Assembly (NCBI GenBank): GCA_904419285.1
Contig: CAJFQZ010000002.1
Location: forward strand, 1-64,000
Origin: Lachnospiraceae bacterium UBA1818
GTDB taxonomy: Bacteria > Bacillota > Clostridia > Lachnospirales > Lachnospiraceae
DNA length: 64,000 nt
Reading direction: 5' to 3'
Shown here one piece after another: positions 1 through 7,497 of this stretch (within the stretch, counting starts at the first letter, position 1; each line of letters starts with the position of its first letter). The translations under genes were made by a program, and so were the position numbers. The notes beneath the pieces were generated by a model. It was given only the letters and a program-made list of their open reading frames with translations. It was not told the DNA's origin and ran no database searches.

Positions 1-37
1 GGGAGTAAAGGGCTGTAATTTTACTATAATCAGTCAT
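1..37 (-). CDS. Start of a probable large serine recombinase (partial, runs off the left edge)
   Basis: Only 12 codons are visible, reading MTDYSKITALYS. This resembles the start of large serine recombinases of the Tn4451/TnpX and TndX type, which begin with a short leader followed by an ITALY(x)RLS segment carrying the catalytic serine just beyond this point. The ATG at 37 has an AGGAGG ribosome binding site at 46-51 with eight bases between. A second in-frame ATG at 43 is too close to that site. The gene starts about 50 bases after the coding sequence of virD4 is broken, which suits a recombinase located at the end of its own element. The assignment rests on very few residues and on this context. 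Confidence 0.5.
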   Translation of the reverse strand, partial: MTDYSKITALYS

Positions 38-84
38 GTGCATAACCTCCTGTGCGTCCATATAGGCTTCCTTTACACTTAAAA

Positions 85-396
85 TTATGCACTCCACCGC
101 GCAGAACCGTACTCCACATTGTGCCGGTACTTTTTTGCATTCTTACCGCGGAGATAGACCGCAGTCCTCAGTACGGCTCCGCATACAAATCCCACGCACA
201 GGTCTGCCGGATGCATACTCGGAAGCGGATTCCCGAATGCCGCCGGAATTGTTCCGAACAGTGCAAGGATTTTTTCCGAAATGTCCGTCCCTGCAGCCAG
301 TCTCCATGCTTCCCCGAGATTTGTAGCCAGGAGTCCGAGAATCACATAGGGAATATTCAGGATCACAAAGCGTTTTATCTCTTTTGTATTCATCAT
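85..396 (-). pseudogene. Truncated VirD4/TraG-type conjugative coupling protein (N-terminal fragment)
   Basis: The 103-residue product matches the membrane-anchored N-terminus of the VirD4-like coupling ATPase (CD1115 family) of Tn1549-like conjugative elements: two hydrophobic segments at about residues 10-30 and 65-85, then KNAKKYRHNVEYGSARW. Family members are around 600 residues and continue past this point into a Walker A ATPase domain, which is missing here. The reading frame ends two codons after the conserved RW, just where a recombinase gene begins, so I infer an insertion instead of a point mutation. The ATG overlaps the stop of pcfB by four bases, the usual arrangement. Without the ATPase domain this copy cannot work as a coupling protein. 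Confidence 0.75.
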
Positions 397-893
397 CTTC
401 CACGCTCCTGTATCTTTTCCCGTACTTTTTTCGGGATTTCCGCAGCCAGTGCTTTGAACTTCTGAAGCTGTGCAAGTACACTCGGTCTGCTCCGTTTCTT
501 CATAATCTTCGCACTGTATGCTTTGTGAACCGATGTCAGTGCATCCGCATCCTTCGCCTTAAAGAAAACGGTATACCGGGGCGGCTGTACGGACTTATCC
601 TTTGTCACGGCAAAATCAACACCGTACCGTCTGACAATCCGCTCAAAATCTTTGATCCCGGATTTGGCGATATCCACGCTGCTCACTCCCTGATTCTGCC
701 CGATCAGCTGCTTCACTGTCTGCTTCCCGCGGATCGGCGCAGCTTTTTTTGCCGCCTTATCCACCGCTTTTCTTGATTTCACTTTTCCGCGGTGCTGCAC
801 GTATTTCCTGATCCCGCTGCATATTGCCCGCGCCGTCAGTTTCGTCGTAGTGATTGCCAGATTGACCGACCTGTTTTCAACTTCTTCCTGCAA
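393..893 (-). CDS. pcfB: PcfB family conjugation protein (DUF3801)
   Basis: A 166-residue protein beginning MQEEVENRSVNLAI, with the conserved segments KQTVKQLIGQNQGVSS, GIKDFERIVRRYGVDFAV and FFKAKDADALTS, and a basic C-terminus. This is the PcfB family found next to the VirD4 coupling protein in Tn1549-like conjugative elements; in pCF10, PcfB acts with the coupling protein PcfC and the relaxase during DNA processing and substrate docking. Here it directly precedes virD4 with a four-base ATGA overlap. The gene looks intact, although its partner is truncated. Confidence 0.85.
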   Translation of the reverse strand: MQEEVENRSVNLAITTTKLTARAICSGIRKYVQHRGKVKSRKAVDKAAKKAAPIRGKQTVKQLIGQNQGVSSVDIAKSGIKDFERIVRRYGVDFAVTKDKSVQPPRYTVFFKAKDADALTSVHKAYSAKIMKKRSRPSVLAQLQKFKALAAEIPKKVREKIQERGR

Positions 894-924
894 GCGTTAT
901 CCCCCTTCCTGTTTCATTTGGAAT

Positions 925-1230
925 TCATCGGTCCATTGTTTTCTGGTCATAATGAAGATGTCCGGCAAAGACTTTTGCATGGCTGCGGATGCGGATCATC
1001 CCTTCTTTCTGCAGATGTTCTGCTTTTCGGTATCCCACATCATTCAGATAGAGACGCATCCTGTCCCCGCTGCTTCCCCAGGGGGATTTTTCCGATACAA
1101 CGTCAAAGATAATCATGTGCCTTGTATCGTCTGCAAAACGGTTCAAATCCATATAGTCATGCCCTTTGTAGTTCTTCGCTCCTGCCTGCATCCTCATCTC
1201 TTCAATCCGTTCTCCGATGGTTTTCCCCAT
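925..1230 (-). CDS. Conserved element protein of unknown function, about 101 residues
   Basis: I do not recognise the family. The product is small and hydrophilic, rich in Arg, Lys and Met, with no membrane segment or signal peptide. It contains the stretch DDTRHMIIFDVVSEKSPWG in the middle. I prefer the ATG at 1230, which follows AGGTGAGTGAGA, over an in-frame GTG at 1236. It lies 31 bases before pcfB in the same direction, inside the run of conjugative-element genes, so it probably belongs to the same transcript. Confidence 0.6.
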   Translation of the reverse strand: MGKTIGERIEEMRMQAGAKNYKGHDYMDLNRFADDTRHMIIFDVVSEKSPWGSSGDRMRLYLNDVGYRKAEHLQKEGMIRIRSHAKVFAGHLHYDQKTMDR

Positions 1231-1258
1231 TCTCACTCACCTGCTTTCTTCCACTCTG

Positions 1259-1825
1259 TTAAATCCGGATAGCAGGGAAATCCTCGCTTCCCGTACTGAG
1301 CATAACGGTTCTTTCCTCGATATCATTCAGGAGATCTTCTACCATATCCGGGTCAATATAAACCTCATGCTTCTCCGAATCATACCCATAGAGGGCAGCG
1401 TCGCCGACCAGATATTTTTCTTCTCCCAAAGTCAGCACTTTCCTATGGTTATATTCGAGCATGACTGTGAGATATGATGCACAGAGTATCTGCACGCGCT
1501 CATCATAATCAGTATGGTTCTTATAAAATTCGTCCTCCGCCATCAGCTGCGGCTCTTTCCCCGGAATAACCGCCATCACAACTCCATTCATGGTTTCTTT
1601 TTCGGCGTTTCCATCAGAATCCTTTTTGTCATTTTCTGCAGTCAGATCATCCAGATAATCGCTTACAAAAGAAAGCGCCGCTTTGACTTCTTCACTGTCA
1701 TCATCCCCGCAGCATCTTTTCAGGCTGTCCAACACCCTGCTTACCTGCTTCGGGTCATCCGATAAAACGGGAATAAATACATTCGTTCCGCCTGTTGCAT
1801 AGATTGTAAAATTCTTCTCGCTCAT
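1259..1825 (-). CDS. Unknown acidic protein of the conjugative element, 188 residues
   Basis: No family recognised. The protein is strongly acidic with no membrane segment. An N-terminal part (MSEKNFTIYATGG, then a PVLSDDPKQVSRVLDSLKRC segment) is followed by an Asp/Glu/Lys-rich linker around residues 75-90, and a C-terminal half with a VRILCASYL-like hydrophobic core. A ribosome binding site GGAGAAAG precedes the ATG. A probable terminator separates it from parB upstream (1854-1870), so it may have its own promoter or depend on readthrough. It sits between the partition genes and the transfer genes of the element. Confidence 0.55.
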   Translation of the reverse strand: MSEKNFTIYATGGTNVFIPVLSDDPKQVSRVLDSLKRCCGDDDSEEVKAALSFVSDYLDDLTAENDKKDSDGNAEKETMNGVVMAVIPGKEPQLMAEDEFYKNHTDYDERVQILCASYLTVMLEYNHRKVLTLGEEKYLVGDAALYGYDSEKHEVYIDPDMVEDLLNDIEERTVMLSTGSEDFPAIRI

Positions 1826-1853
1826 TCTTTCTCCTTTTTTTGCATAAATAAAA

Positions 1854-1870
1854 GCACCATTCTCTGGTGC
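1854..1870 (-). terminator. Intrinsic terminator after the element's parB gene
   Basis: A six-base-pair GCACCA/TGGTGC stem with a short AGAGA-type loop is followed, on the minus strand, by TTTTATTTATG. It lies 10 bases past the parB stop and before the next gene. Confidence 0.65.
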
Positions 1871-1879
1871 CCTGTCTTT

Positions 1880-2806
1880 CTACCGTTCCTGACTTCTCTG
1901 TCTCTTTTTCTGCCACTGCTCCAACAGCCGGATAATTGTATCTTCCATCTGCTTCGGAGTATATGATTTCGGGAAATACTTTTTCAGTACATCATTCCTG
2001 ATCGTGATCCGGTCAAGATCTCCCTTTTTCACTTCATCCATAATGCCGCACATGGCATCAAGCGTACACTCTCCGGACTGGCTGAGCTTTTTCACCCTCT
2101 GAGCCTGCGAGAGCGACGGCGCTGCCTGTGCATATTCCATTGCTTCTAAAAACTGTTCCTGTTCCTCTTTTTTTAGATAAGACAGTTCCACTGCCGGATT
2201 GAATGCCAGCTGCTTATGATCCACCATATCCAGGAGCTGCGGGATCAGTTCCGTAAGCCGGATATACCGCTGCACCTGCCTGCCGCTCTCTCCGGATTTT
2301 TCTCCCACAATATCCGCCGCTTTTAACTTGTCGACAACTTGTCGACAAGTTAAATCCGACCGTTCCCCCTGATGTTTCACCGCTTCCAGTTTCATCTTGT
2401 AAGCAAACGCCCTTTCACTGGGAAGAATGTTTTCCCGCTGAAGATTCGCGTCAACCATCAGGATTATGGCTGAATCATCATCCATCTCCCGGACGATTAC
2501 CGGCACGGTGTCCTTTCCCGCCAGTTCTGCAGCATGATGTCTCCTGTGCCCGGATATGATCTCATATCCGCCCTCCGGATCAGGGCGTGCAATTATTGGC
2601 GTAACAACACCAAGTGCCCGGACGCTCTCCACCGTCTTATCCATCTCTTCATTGTCCAGTACCTTAAACGGATGCCCCTCAAAGGGATGCAGCTCTTCCA
2701 ACGGGATTTCCTGCACGTGCTCCTGCCCTGCCTCCGTCCGGCTCTGTTCCGTGGAAAATATATCATCGTAACTGCTCAAGCTGACGTTTGCGCCTTTTCT
2801 CGGCAT
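1880..2806 (-). CDS. ParB/Spo0J family partition protein of the conjugative element
   Basis: 308 residues. The N-terminal ParB/Srx domain shows IPLEELHPFEGHPF and the CTP-binding motifs SGHRRHHAAELAG (about residue 95) and DANLQREN (about residue 118). A helix-turn-helix region (CRQVVDKL...GRQVQRYIRL) follows, and the C-terminal third is a charged helix. This is the accessory ParB typical of Tn1549-like elements and is distinct from the chromosomal ParB at 9396-10313. The ATG at 2806 has AAGGAGG eight bases upstream and lies inside the end of parA (44-base overlap), so translation is probably coupled. It likely stabilises the circular or replicating form of the element. Confidence 0.85.
   Translation of the reverse strand: MPRKGANVSLSSYDDIFSTEQSRTEAGQEHVQEIPLEELHPFEGHPFKVLDNEEMDKTVESVRALGVVTPIIARPDPEGGYEIISGHRRHHAAELAGKDTVPVIVREMDDDSAIILMVDANLQRENILPSERAFAYKMKLEAVKHQGERSDLTCRQVVDKLKAADIVGEKSGESGRQVQRYIRLTELIPQLLDMVDHKQLAFNPAVELSYLKKEEQEQFLEAMEYAQAAPSLSQAQRVKKLSQSGECTLDAMCGIMDEVKKGDLDRITIRNDVLKKYFPKSYTPKQMEDTIIRLLEQWQKKRQRSQER
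2324..2352. repeat. 29-bp palindrome inside the element's parB gene
   Basis: Two perfect 14-base arms surround a single central base at 2338. The sequence also contains two GTCGAC hexamers and a direct repeat of AACTTGTCGAC. It falls in the codons for the region just before the ParB helix-turn-helix. It may be a centromere-like or operator site within the gene, but that is inference. Confidence 0.7.
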
Positions 2807-3590
2807 TCTGCAGCACCTCCTTTGTCAGCACACGGTACGCCTCCGCTACTTTACCTTTCGGGTCATGCCTGAAAATACTTTTTCCTTCCGCGCTGATTTC
2901 CTCCGCCCTGACAGAGCGGGGAATATCTGTCTGGTATACTTTCAGCTTTCCACCGTAATTCTCCCGGATCAACGCACTGATATCCTTTGCATAATTCGTC
3001 CTGCCGTCCACCATTGTCAGAAGGATTCCTTCAATCCGCAGTTTCGGATTGATCTGACGCTTCACTTTGTTTACAGTCTGAAGCAGCTGTTCCAGTCCTT
3101 TCGCAGGAAGATACTGTGCCTGAACCGGAATGATCACATTATCCGCAGCTGCAAGTGCATTGATCGTCAGCATCCCGAGAGACGGCATACAGTCCAGAAG
3201 AATAAAATCATACTCTTTTTTCACACTGTCCAGATACTGTTTTAAAATACTCTCCCTGCTCATTACGTTCACAAGGGAAACTTCCATTCCTGCCAGTTCA
3301 ATATTTGCCGGTACAAGATCGACACCTTCCGGATGGTGGAGAATCCCTTCGCCTGATTCGATCGGCTGATCTGAGACAATCTTCTTCATCAGATCCGACA
3401 GAGTAGGGGAAATACGATCCGGCACAGGATACCCGAGACTGATTGTCAGGGATGCCTGCGGATCTGTATCAACCAGAAGCACCTTTTTCCCCTCCATTGC
3501 AAGCCCGATTCCGAGATTCTCGCACGTAGTCGTTTTGCCGGTCCCCCCTTTCTGGTTAACCACGGCTGTTACTGTTCCTTTCTTTGCCAA
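2763..3590 (-). CDS. ParA family partition ATPase of the conjugative element
   Basis: 275 residues with a deviant Walker A box NQKGGTGKTTT at about residues 12-22, a Walker A' / B region VLLVDTDPQASLT at about 38-50 and LLDCMPSLGMLTINAL near 130. These are the hallmarks of ParA/Soj/MinD ATPases that move ParB-bound DNA over the nucleoid. The start is TTG at 3590 preceded by GAGGTGAAAC. It differs clearly from the chromosomal ParA at 10317-11084. The gene overlaps parB downstream and follows the RepA-like gene by 33 bases, forming a rep-parA-parB cassette. Confidence 0.88.
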   Translation of the reverse strand: MAKKGTVTAVVNQKGGTGKTTTCENLGIGLAMEGKKVLLVDTDPQASLTISLGYPVPDRISPTLSDLMKKIVSDQPIESGEGILHHPEGVDLVPANIELAGMEVSLVNVMSRESILKQYLDSVKKEYDFILLDCMPSLGMLTINALAAADNVIIPVQAQYLPAKGLEQLLQTVNKVKRQINPKLRIEGILLTMVDGRTNYAKDISALIRENYGGKLKVYQTDIPRSVRAEEISAEGKSIFRHDPKGKVAEAYRVLTKEVLQNAEKRRKRQLEQLR

Positions 3591-3623
3591 AGTTTCACCT
3601 CTTTTCTTCCTGTCATTCTTTCG

Positions 3624-4535
3624 TTAGATCAGACCTTTCGCCATATCATGCTGAACCAACTGATTATAATAAGTGCTGATTGTCGCCGGTGCGTTGTAGA
3701 GAGCGGTCAGGAGATACTGCCTGATATCCCGGATTTTTGTCGTATTCTCATTCAGGCAGGAAATCAGGTAACGGATATGCTCTGCGTTCAGTTTCATCAT
3801 CCTACTTCTGACAATCTCTGTCGGAAGCTGCTCCTTCCCGATACGGATAAAAGCCCTTGAGCTGCATACCGTATCTACGATCAGTTCAAATAGTTCCTCT
3901 AGCATATCTGCATTAGACGGATACTCTGCTTTTAAGACATCAATACCAAGCTCTTCACGAAAATATCTGCAGTAGTCTTCCCTCTTTCTGATCGCATCAA
4001 ATGCATTATCATCCACTTCCCGATCATCTTTTTCACTATCACTATCTTCCGGATAGGATTGATTGTTCTGACTATGATCAGTATGACTATAATCAGTATG
4101 ATTAGGGTTTGATTTTCCAACCTCTTGAAGTTTATTTTCCAAACCTCCAGAAGTTTGATTTCTAAACCTCTTAGATCCCGATTCCGGACAGGAAAGGATA
4201 TTTTTCACATATACGAAACTTGGCTTTCCCATTCCCTGCCGCTTACGTTCAATCAGTCCCATCTTCTCCAGTTCCTTCATCAACTGAATTGCTTTGTTTT
4301 TTCCGCACCCGAGCGATTCCTGAATCTCCTGCACAGTGAAGAACAGGTAGACCCGGTTCTGTTTATCAAACCACCCGTTTTTCATGGACAGCTCCATTCG
4401 GTCCAGAAGAATCCCATACAGTGTCTTTGCTTCTGCAGACAGGGAAGAGAATCTGGAATCGGTGAACAGCAGCTTCGGTATCCGGTAGAAGGAGAATGTC
4501 TGAGACTGGAGCCCATAGTAAAAGTCAAAATCCAT
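3624..4535 (-). CDS. RepA-like replication initiator protein
   Basis: About 303 residues. The N-terminal winged-helix domain begins MDFDFYYGLQSQTFSFYRIPK and contains the segment ETKTLYGILLDRMELS-like (AKTLYGILLDRMELSMKNGW), followed by a second HTH with CGKNKAIQLMKELEKMGLI; this is the RepA_N type of initiator found on plasmids and Tn1549-like conjugative elements. The middle carries a low-complexity Asn/His/Thr/Ser stretch (around residues 145-165) that links to a C-terminal domain with LEELFELIVDTVCSS and LRDIRQYLLTALYNAPATI. I chose ATG 4535 over a GTG two codons earlier because GGTGGAG precedes it. It probably starts replication of the excised element. Confidence 0.8.
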   Translation of the reverse strand: MDFDFYYGLQSQTFSFYRIPKLLFTDSRFSSLSAEAKTLYGILLDRMELSMKNGWFDKQNRVYLFFTVQEIQESLGCGKNKAIQLMKELEKMGLIERKRQGMGKPSFVYVKNILSCPESGSKRFRNQTSGGLENKLQEVGKSNPNHTDYSHTDHSQNNQSYPEDSDSEKDDREVDDNAFDAIRKREDYCRYFREELGIDVLKAEYPSNADMLEELFELIVDTVCSSRAFIRIGKEQLPTEIVRSRMMKLNAEHIRYLISCLNENTTKIRDIRQYLLTALYNAPATISTYYNQLVQHDMAKGLI

Positions 4536-4579
4536 TTCCACTCCACCGCCTTTTCCATATGCCTGCTTTTAGTTTCAAA

Positions 4580-4786
4580 TCACTTACTGCGGAGGATCTT
4601 TCTGGTACACCATCCGATGCAGAGCTGAGTACGCCCGTAAGGACAGCCGTAACACTCACTGTTTACATTCTCCTGTTTCCGCTGATAATAACAGGAATCG
4701 AGCATACATCCCTTTTTCTTTCGGTCCCAGAAGTAACAGTAACGGCAGTCTTTCGGTTTATCCTCGGTATATTGTCCGTATGCCAT
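4580..4786 (-). CDS. Small cysteine-rich protein of the conjugative element
   Basis: 68 residues with nine or so cysteines arranged in pairs (CRYCYFW, GCMLDSC, ECYGCPYG, LCIGWC), which suggests one or two metal-binding knuckles. No signal peptide or membrane segment. The start has GGAGAAAGGT directly upstream. Proteins of this size and pattern often accompany the RepA gene in Tn1549-like elements, but no function is known to me. Confidence 0.65.
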   Translation of the reverse strand: MAYGQYTEDKPKDCRYCYFWDRKKKGCMLDSCYYQRKQENVNSECYGCPYGRTQLCIGWCTRKILRSK

Positions 4787-4800
4787 ACCTTTCTCCTTCC

Positions 4801-5871
4801 TCAGATCTCCATCTCTTTCTTTTTCGTTGTACGCCCCGGTTTCTTCTCAAATCCGGAACACTCTTTCTGCTTATTCCCCAGTTCCGACAATACAGAGCGT
4901 CTATCTTTGTTTTTAGTCTGAATTTTGTCACGTGATTTATCTTCCATCCGGCGCTCATATTTCTCAGCCAGTTCAAAGATCCTTTCTTTTGCATCATAGT
5001 GATACACATTGTCGGAAAGACGGTCTTTCGGATCTACCTCATTTGCATTGACATCCTGAACCATTTCTTTTAAAAGCTGATGCTCAGGTGCGAAACGATC
5101 CGGAAGCAGCAGAATTTCATGCACAGACGAGGGCAGAACATAAAAGTTCCCGTCCAGTTTCTCAGCGGCATCTTCAAAGAAAGACGGCACCGCCAGTACT
5201 CCCGCCCCAAACATATCCCGTTCCGTTGTCGCAACATACAAAGGACTGGAAAACATGACTGGCTGTTCCTGTTCAATCCCCATACTCTGCGCCATTCCCG
5301 TAAGCACTTCATTCATACTCCTGATGCTGTATTTCATTGTGTGCTGTGCTGCATCAAGCGCATCCTGATGAAGCTGATCCGGCGTAATTCCATAATTCCG
5401 CAGCATCTCATTTGTGATAAGAACCGTTGCATTTCCGTTCTCCGTTTCACCGAGATCAATCCTGTAGACTGCAGCGAGATCTTCCATTTCCTGATGCGGT
5501 ACAGACTGAAGCATCTCGGCATTCTGATCTTTTCCAACCACTTCTACCGTAAGCATATCTTTCACCGCACTGTAATCTGCAAGGAATCCCAGATCAAACT
5601 GTTCCCGTTCTCCCAGTGTTCCTACAAGCGTATCTGCCAGTCTGTTCATTACGGCAGTAAACTGGCTTCCTGTCTGATAATCCAGAAAGGAGTCTTCCAG
5701 ATTGATGCTCACTCCTACACGGCTTCCTTCCGGTGTGACAGAGATTCCCGAATACGATTCTCCCTGCAGCTTGTTCACGGCAGTATCTTTGATCTCGGCG
5801 TTTTTGAGATCGTCCGTGAGAAAGTCCGGCAGAGCTTCTTTCACCTTTTCTCTGAATTCATTGAATTCCAT
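4801..5871 (-). CDS. DUF5688 family protein
   Basis: About 356 residues starting MEFNEFREKVKEALPDFL. The order of segments (YSGISVTPEGSRVGVSINL, LITNEMLRNYGITPDQLHQDAL, MFGAGVLAVPSFFEDAAEKLDGNFYVLPSSVHEILLLPD) matches DUF5688 proteins, which are common in Tn1549-like elements of Firmicutes and have no established activity. The C-terminal 60 residues are very basic and probably disordered. I chose the ATG at 5871, which follows GGAGGAACAG, over an upstream in-frame start at 5916 that has no ribosome binding site. It is the first gene of the element's minus-strand operon. Confidence 0.78.
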   Translation of the reverse strand: MEFNEFREKVKEALPDFLTDDLKNAEIKDTAVNKLQGESYSGISVTPEGSRVGVSINLEDSFLDYQTGSQFTAVMNRLADTLVGTLGEREQFDLGFLADYSAVKDMLTVEVVGKDQNAEMLQSVPHQEMEDLAAVYRIDLGETENGNATVLITNEMLRNYGITPDQLHQDALDAAQHTMKYSIRSMNEVLTGMAQSMGIEQEQPVMFSSPLYVATTERDMFGAGVLAVPSFFEDAAEKLDGNFYVLPSSVHEILLLPDRFAPEHQLLKEMVQDVNANEVDPKDRLSDNVYHYDAKERIFELAEKYERRMEDKSRDKIQTKNKDRRSVLSELGNKQKECSGFEKKPGRTTKKKEMEI

Positions 5872-5907
5872 ACTGTTCCTCCTTCGAATCTGATTTTGAG
5901 CAAAAAT

Positions 5908-5955
5908 ATAGAGCACTCACGCATTTCATTCATTGAAAAAGCATAAGTGCTCTAT
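5908..5955. repeat. Inverted repeat upstream of the DUF5688 gene
   Basis: Arms at 5908-5922 and 5941-5955 match at 13 of 15 positions around an 18-base loop. It overlaps the probable promoter or leader of the DUF5688 operon and may be an operator or a transcript hairpin. There is no T-run, so a terminator is unlikely. Confidence 0.6.
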
Positions 5956-6015
5956 GTATTTATTACGATATTTACTTTGATTTATTTTCATTGAAACAGG
6001 AACGTACAACTTTTT

Positions 6016-6160
6016 GATTAGCAGGATTTTTTGCAGAAATTTTGCTCTGATTAGCAGGAAGCGGTTTTTCATTAGCAAAAATCCTTTCATTTCTGCTAAT
6101 TATTAGCAGCTAATGGAATTGTACAGTTCAGAGTCCGATTAGCAAATTGTGAACTGCTAA
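6016..6160. repeat. Iteron-like cluster of ATTAGCA motifs between the element and the tRNA
   Basis: ATTAGCA occurs directly at 6017, 6050, 6071, 6102 and 6138, and inverted (TGCTAAT or TGCTAA) at 6094 and 6155. The first two copies share an 11-base core and are 33 bp apart, close to three helical turns. The region is AT-rich and noncoding. Repeats like this are typical of binding sites for a replication initiator or for integrase/excisionase arm sites; both kinds of protein belong to this type of element. The rest of 5956-6200 holds no gene that I can see. Confidence 0.55.
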
Positions 6161-6205
6161 GCGCCGTTAGGTTCTGTGTTCGGATTTTTTCCGAAAATGA
6201 GAAAA

Positions 6206-6239
6206 GCCGAAAACCTCGATTTTTCAAGGAATTTTCGGC
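6206..6239 (-). terminator. Intrinsic terminator after tRNA-Arg
   Basis: GCCGAAAA pairs with TTTTCGGC around an 18-base loop, with extra pairing outside (GAGAA / TTCTC). On the minus strand it follows the tRNA-Arg gene by 11 bases and is itself followed by TTTTCTC. Confidence 0.65.
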
Positions 6240-6249
6240 TTCTCGGTTA

Positions 6250-6323
6250 CGTTCCTGGGCGGATTCGAACCGCCGGCCTTCCGCTTAGGAGGCGGACGCT
6301 CTATCCTGCTGAGCTACAGAAAC
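6250..6323 (-). tRNA. tRNA-Arg (anticodon CCT)
   Basis: A 74-nt cloverleaf on the minus strand. The acceptor arms GTTTCTG/CAGGAAC pair with one G-U, followed by discriminator G. The D arm GCTC/GAGC, the anticodon stem TCCGC/GCGGA with loop CTCCTAA (anticodon CCT, decoding AGG), and the T arm GGCGG/CCGCC with loop TTCGAAT are all intact. CCA is not encoded. The gene stands at the border between the conjugative element and core genes, a usual integration target. The 5' half is duplicated at 6418-6457, so this copy may be the version brought in or restored by the element. Confidence 0.92.
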
Positions 6324-6329
6324 TTATAT

Positions 6330-6355
6330 AAAAACAGCTTTTTATCGCTGTTTTT
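6330..6355. terminator. Hairpin with T-tract between the two tRNA-Arg sequences
   Basis: AAAAACAGC pairs perfectly with GCTGTTTTT around an eight-base loop, so it can act as an intrinsic terminator in either direction. On the minus strand it lies just upstream of the intact tRNA, after the broken copy. Confidence 0.6.
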
Positions 6356-6417
6356 AACTATTTTATTGAACTGTTGACTTTTTTCACCTTTGCCTCAGGC
6401 GGATGTTCCGACGTCAC

Positions 6418-6457
6418 CTTAGGAGGCGGTCGCTCTATCCTGCTGAGCTACGGAAAC
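6418..6457 (-). pseudogene. Remnant of the 5' half of a tRNA-Arg(CCT) gene; probable attachment-site duplicate
   Basis: This 40-nt stretch equals the first 40 nt of the neighbouring tRNA-Arg (positions 6284-6323) at 38 of 40 sites: acceptor 5' strand, D arm, and anticodon arm up to the loop. After the anticodon loop the sequence departs completely and no 3' half can be folded. The two differences (GTTTCCG in place of GTTTCTG, and ACCGC in place of TCCGC) show it is a diverged relative, not a fresh copy. It faces the core-genome side, so I infer that it is the host gene interrupted by integration. Confidence 0.65.
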
Positions 6458-6601
6458 ATTCTGTTGTATCCGATTACCGGACACAACTAATAATATACCA
6501 TGTTTTCGCGGATTTCACAACTGTTTTTCTAAATTTATCTTTTCCTTCTGTGATCCGATGTTTCATATGAACACCGGCTTCCAATTTAGTATCATATCAC
6601 A

Positions 6602-7477
6602 TCAGAAGTTGATATATCCCTGAAGCCAGATCGTTCCCTTAAACCTTCTCCCGATCTCCGGCTCTCCCATCACTGAATCAGCGGGCACACATATATCAAA
6701 CTTCAGTTCGTTTACGTTCAGCTTCATATGATAGATCTTCCTGTCGGTCACGGGATTATACCGGACTCGCACTGCAAGGATCTCACCCATGATGGAATAC
6801 ATATCACACTCAGCGCCATAAGGCATGAAGTATGTGTCCACGATCGAGAACACATCCTCATTCCGCAGCCTTCTGGACACTTTTGTATAAGTATCTATAT
6901 CATCCAGTGTCAGCGTCTCTATTGCCGTCTGATCGCCGTTTCTCGCGGCATTCAGAAGCATCTGCCTGCTGTCGGCGGCCGCCTGCTCGTTCTTTCTCTG
7001 TCTCTCGTTTTTCACAACAGGGAGAAGGATCATGCCTGACAGTGCAAGTCCGGAAAACGTCACCGAAGTCGTCAGGCCCGACGTGAATCCCGCCTGCTTT
7101 TCCCTCATATAATCTATGCCGTTTCGGAGAGTAAAGATCAGGCTGATGCCGATTTTGGAATCTTCACACATCCCGACATACTGTTCTTTCTCGATCTTTC
7201 GCTCCACTGAGATGTCAGCATAGGTCGTCACGCCGCTCCCCTCAAAATAGGGAAAATAGTATGCGGGGTCAAAGTTGTCCTCCTCATCCAGTTCTCCGCA
7301 TACCGTGATTCCCATGAATTGTCCATACTCTTTCTGATATTCACAGAAGTCTTCTCCCGGTCTGTAGGATACGATCGTCTGATGTGTAAATCGCTCTTCC
7401 ACTTCCCGAAGAAGCTGTCTCAGTTCTTTTCTTGTATGGATATTGTCAAATCCAATTGCTTTCAAATATTGATGCAT
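6602..7477 (-). CDS. DUF3881 family protein
   Basis: 291 residues beginning MHQYLKAIGFDNIHTRKELRQLL, a start typical of DUF3881 proteins that are nearly confined to Lachnospiraceae. The middle contains DNFDPAYYFPYFEGSGVTTYADISVERKIE-type sequence and the C-terminus ends FKGTIWLQGYINF. There is no signal peptide and one weak hydrophobic stretch around residues 140-160. The function is unknown. It follows serS by 20 bases in the same direction and may be cotranscribed with it. Confidence 0.75.
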   Translation of the reverse strand: MHQYLKAIGFDNIHTRKELRQLLREVEERFTHQTIVSYRPGEDFCEYQKEYGQFMGITVCGELDEEDNFDPAYYFPYFEGSGVTTYADISVERKIEKEQYVGMCEDSKIGISLIFTLRNGIDYMREKQAGFTSGLTTSVTFSGLALSGMILLPVVKNERQRKNEQAAADSRQMLLNAARNGDQTAIETLTLDDIDTYTKVSRRLRNEDVFSIVDTYFMPYGAECDMYSIMGEILAVRVRYNPVTDRKIYHMKLNVNELKFDICVPADSVMGEPEIGRRFKGTIWLQGYINF

Positions 7478-7497
7478 TTTCTTTCCGATATTCCTGC

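Noticed and set aside
5080-5946. 288-codon open frame on the plus strand
   Set aside because: Mirror frame of the DUF5688 gene, no known family.
6418-6457. Second functional tRNA-Arg gene
   Set aside because: Only the 5' half can be folded; the anticodon stem has no partner strand and no T arm exists.
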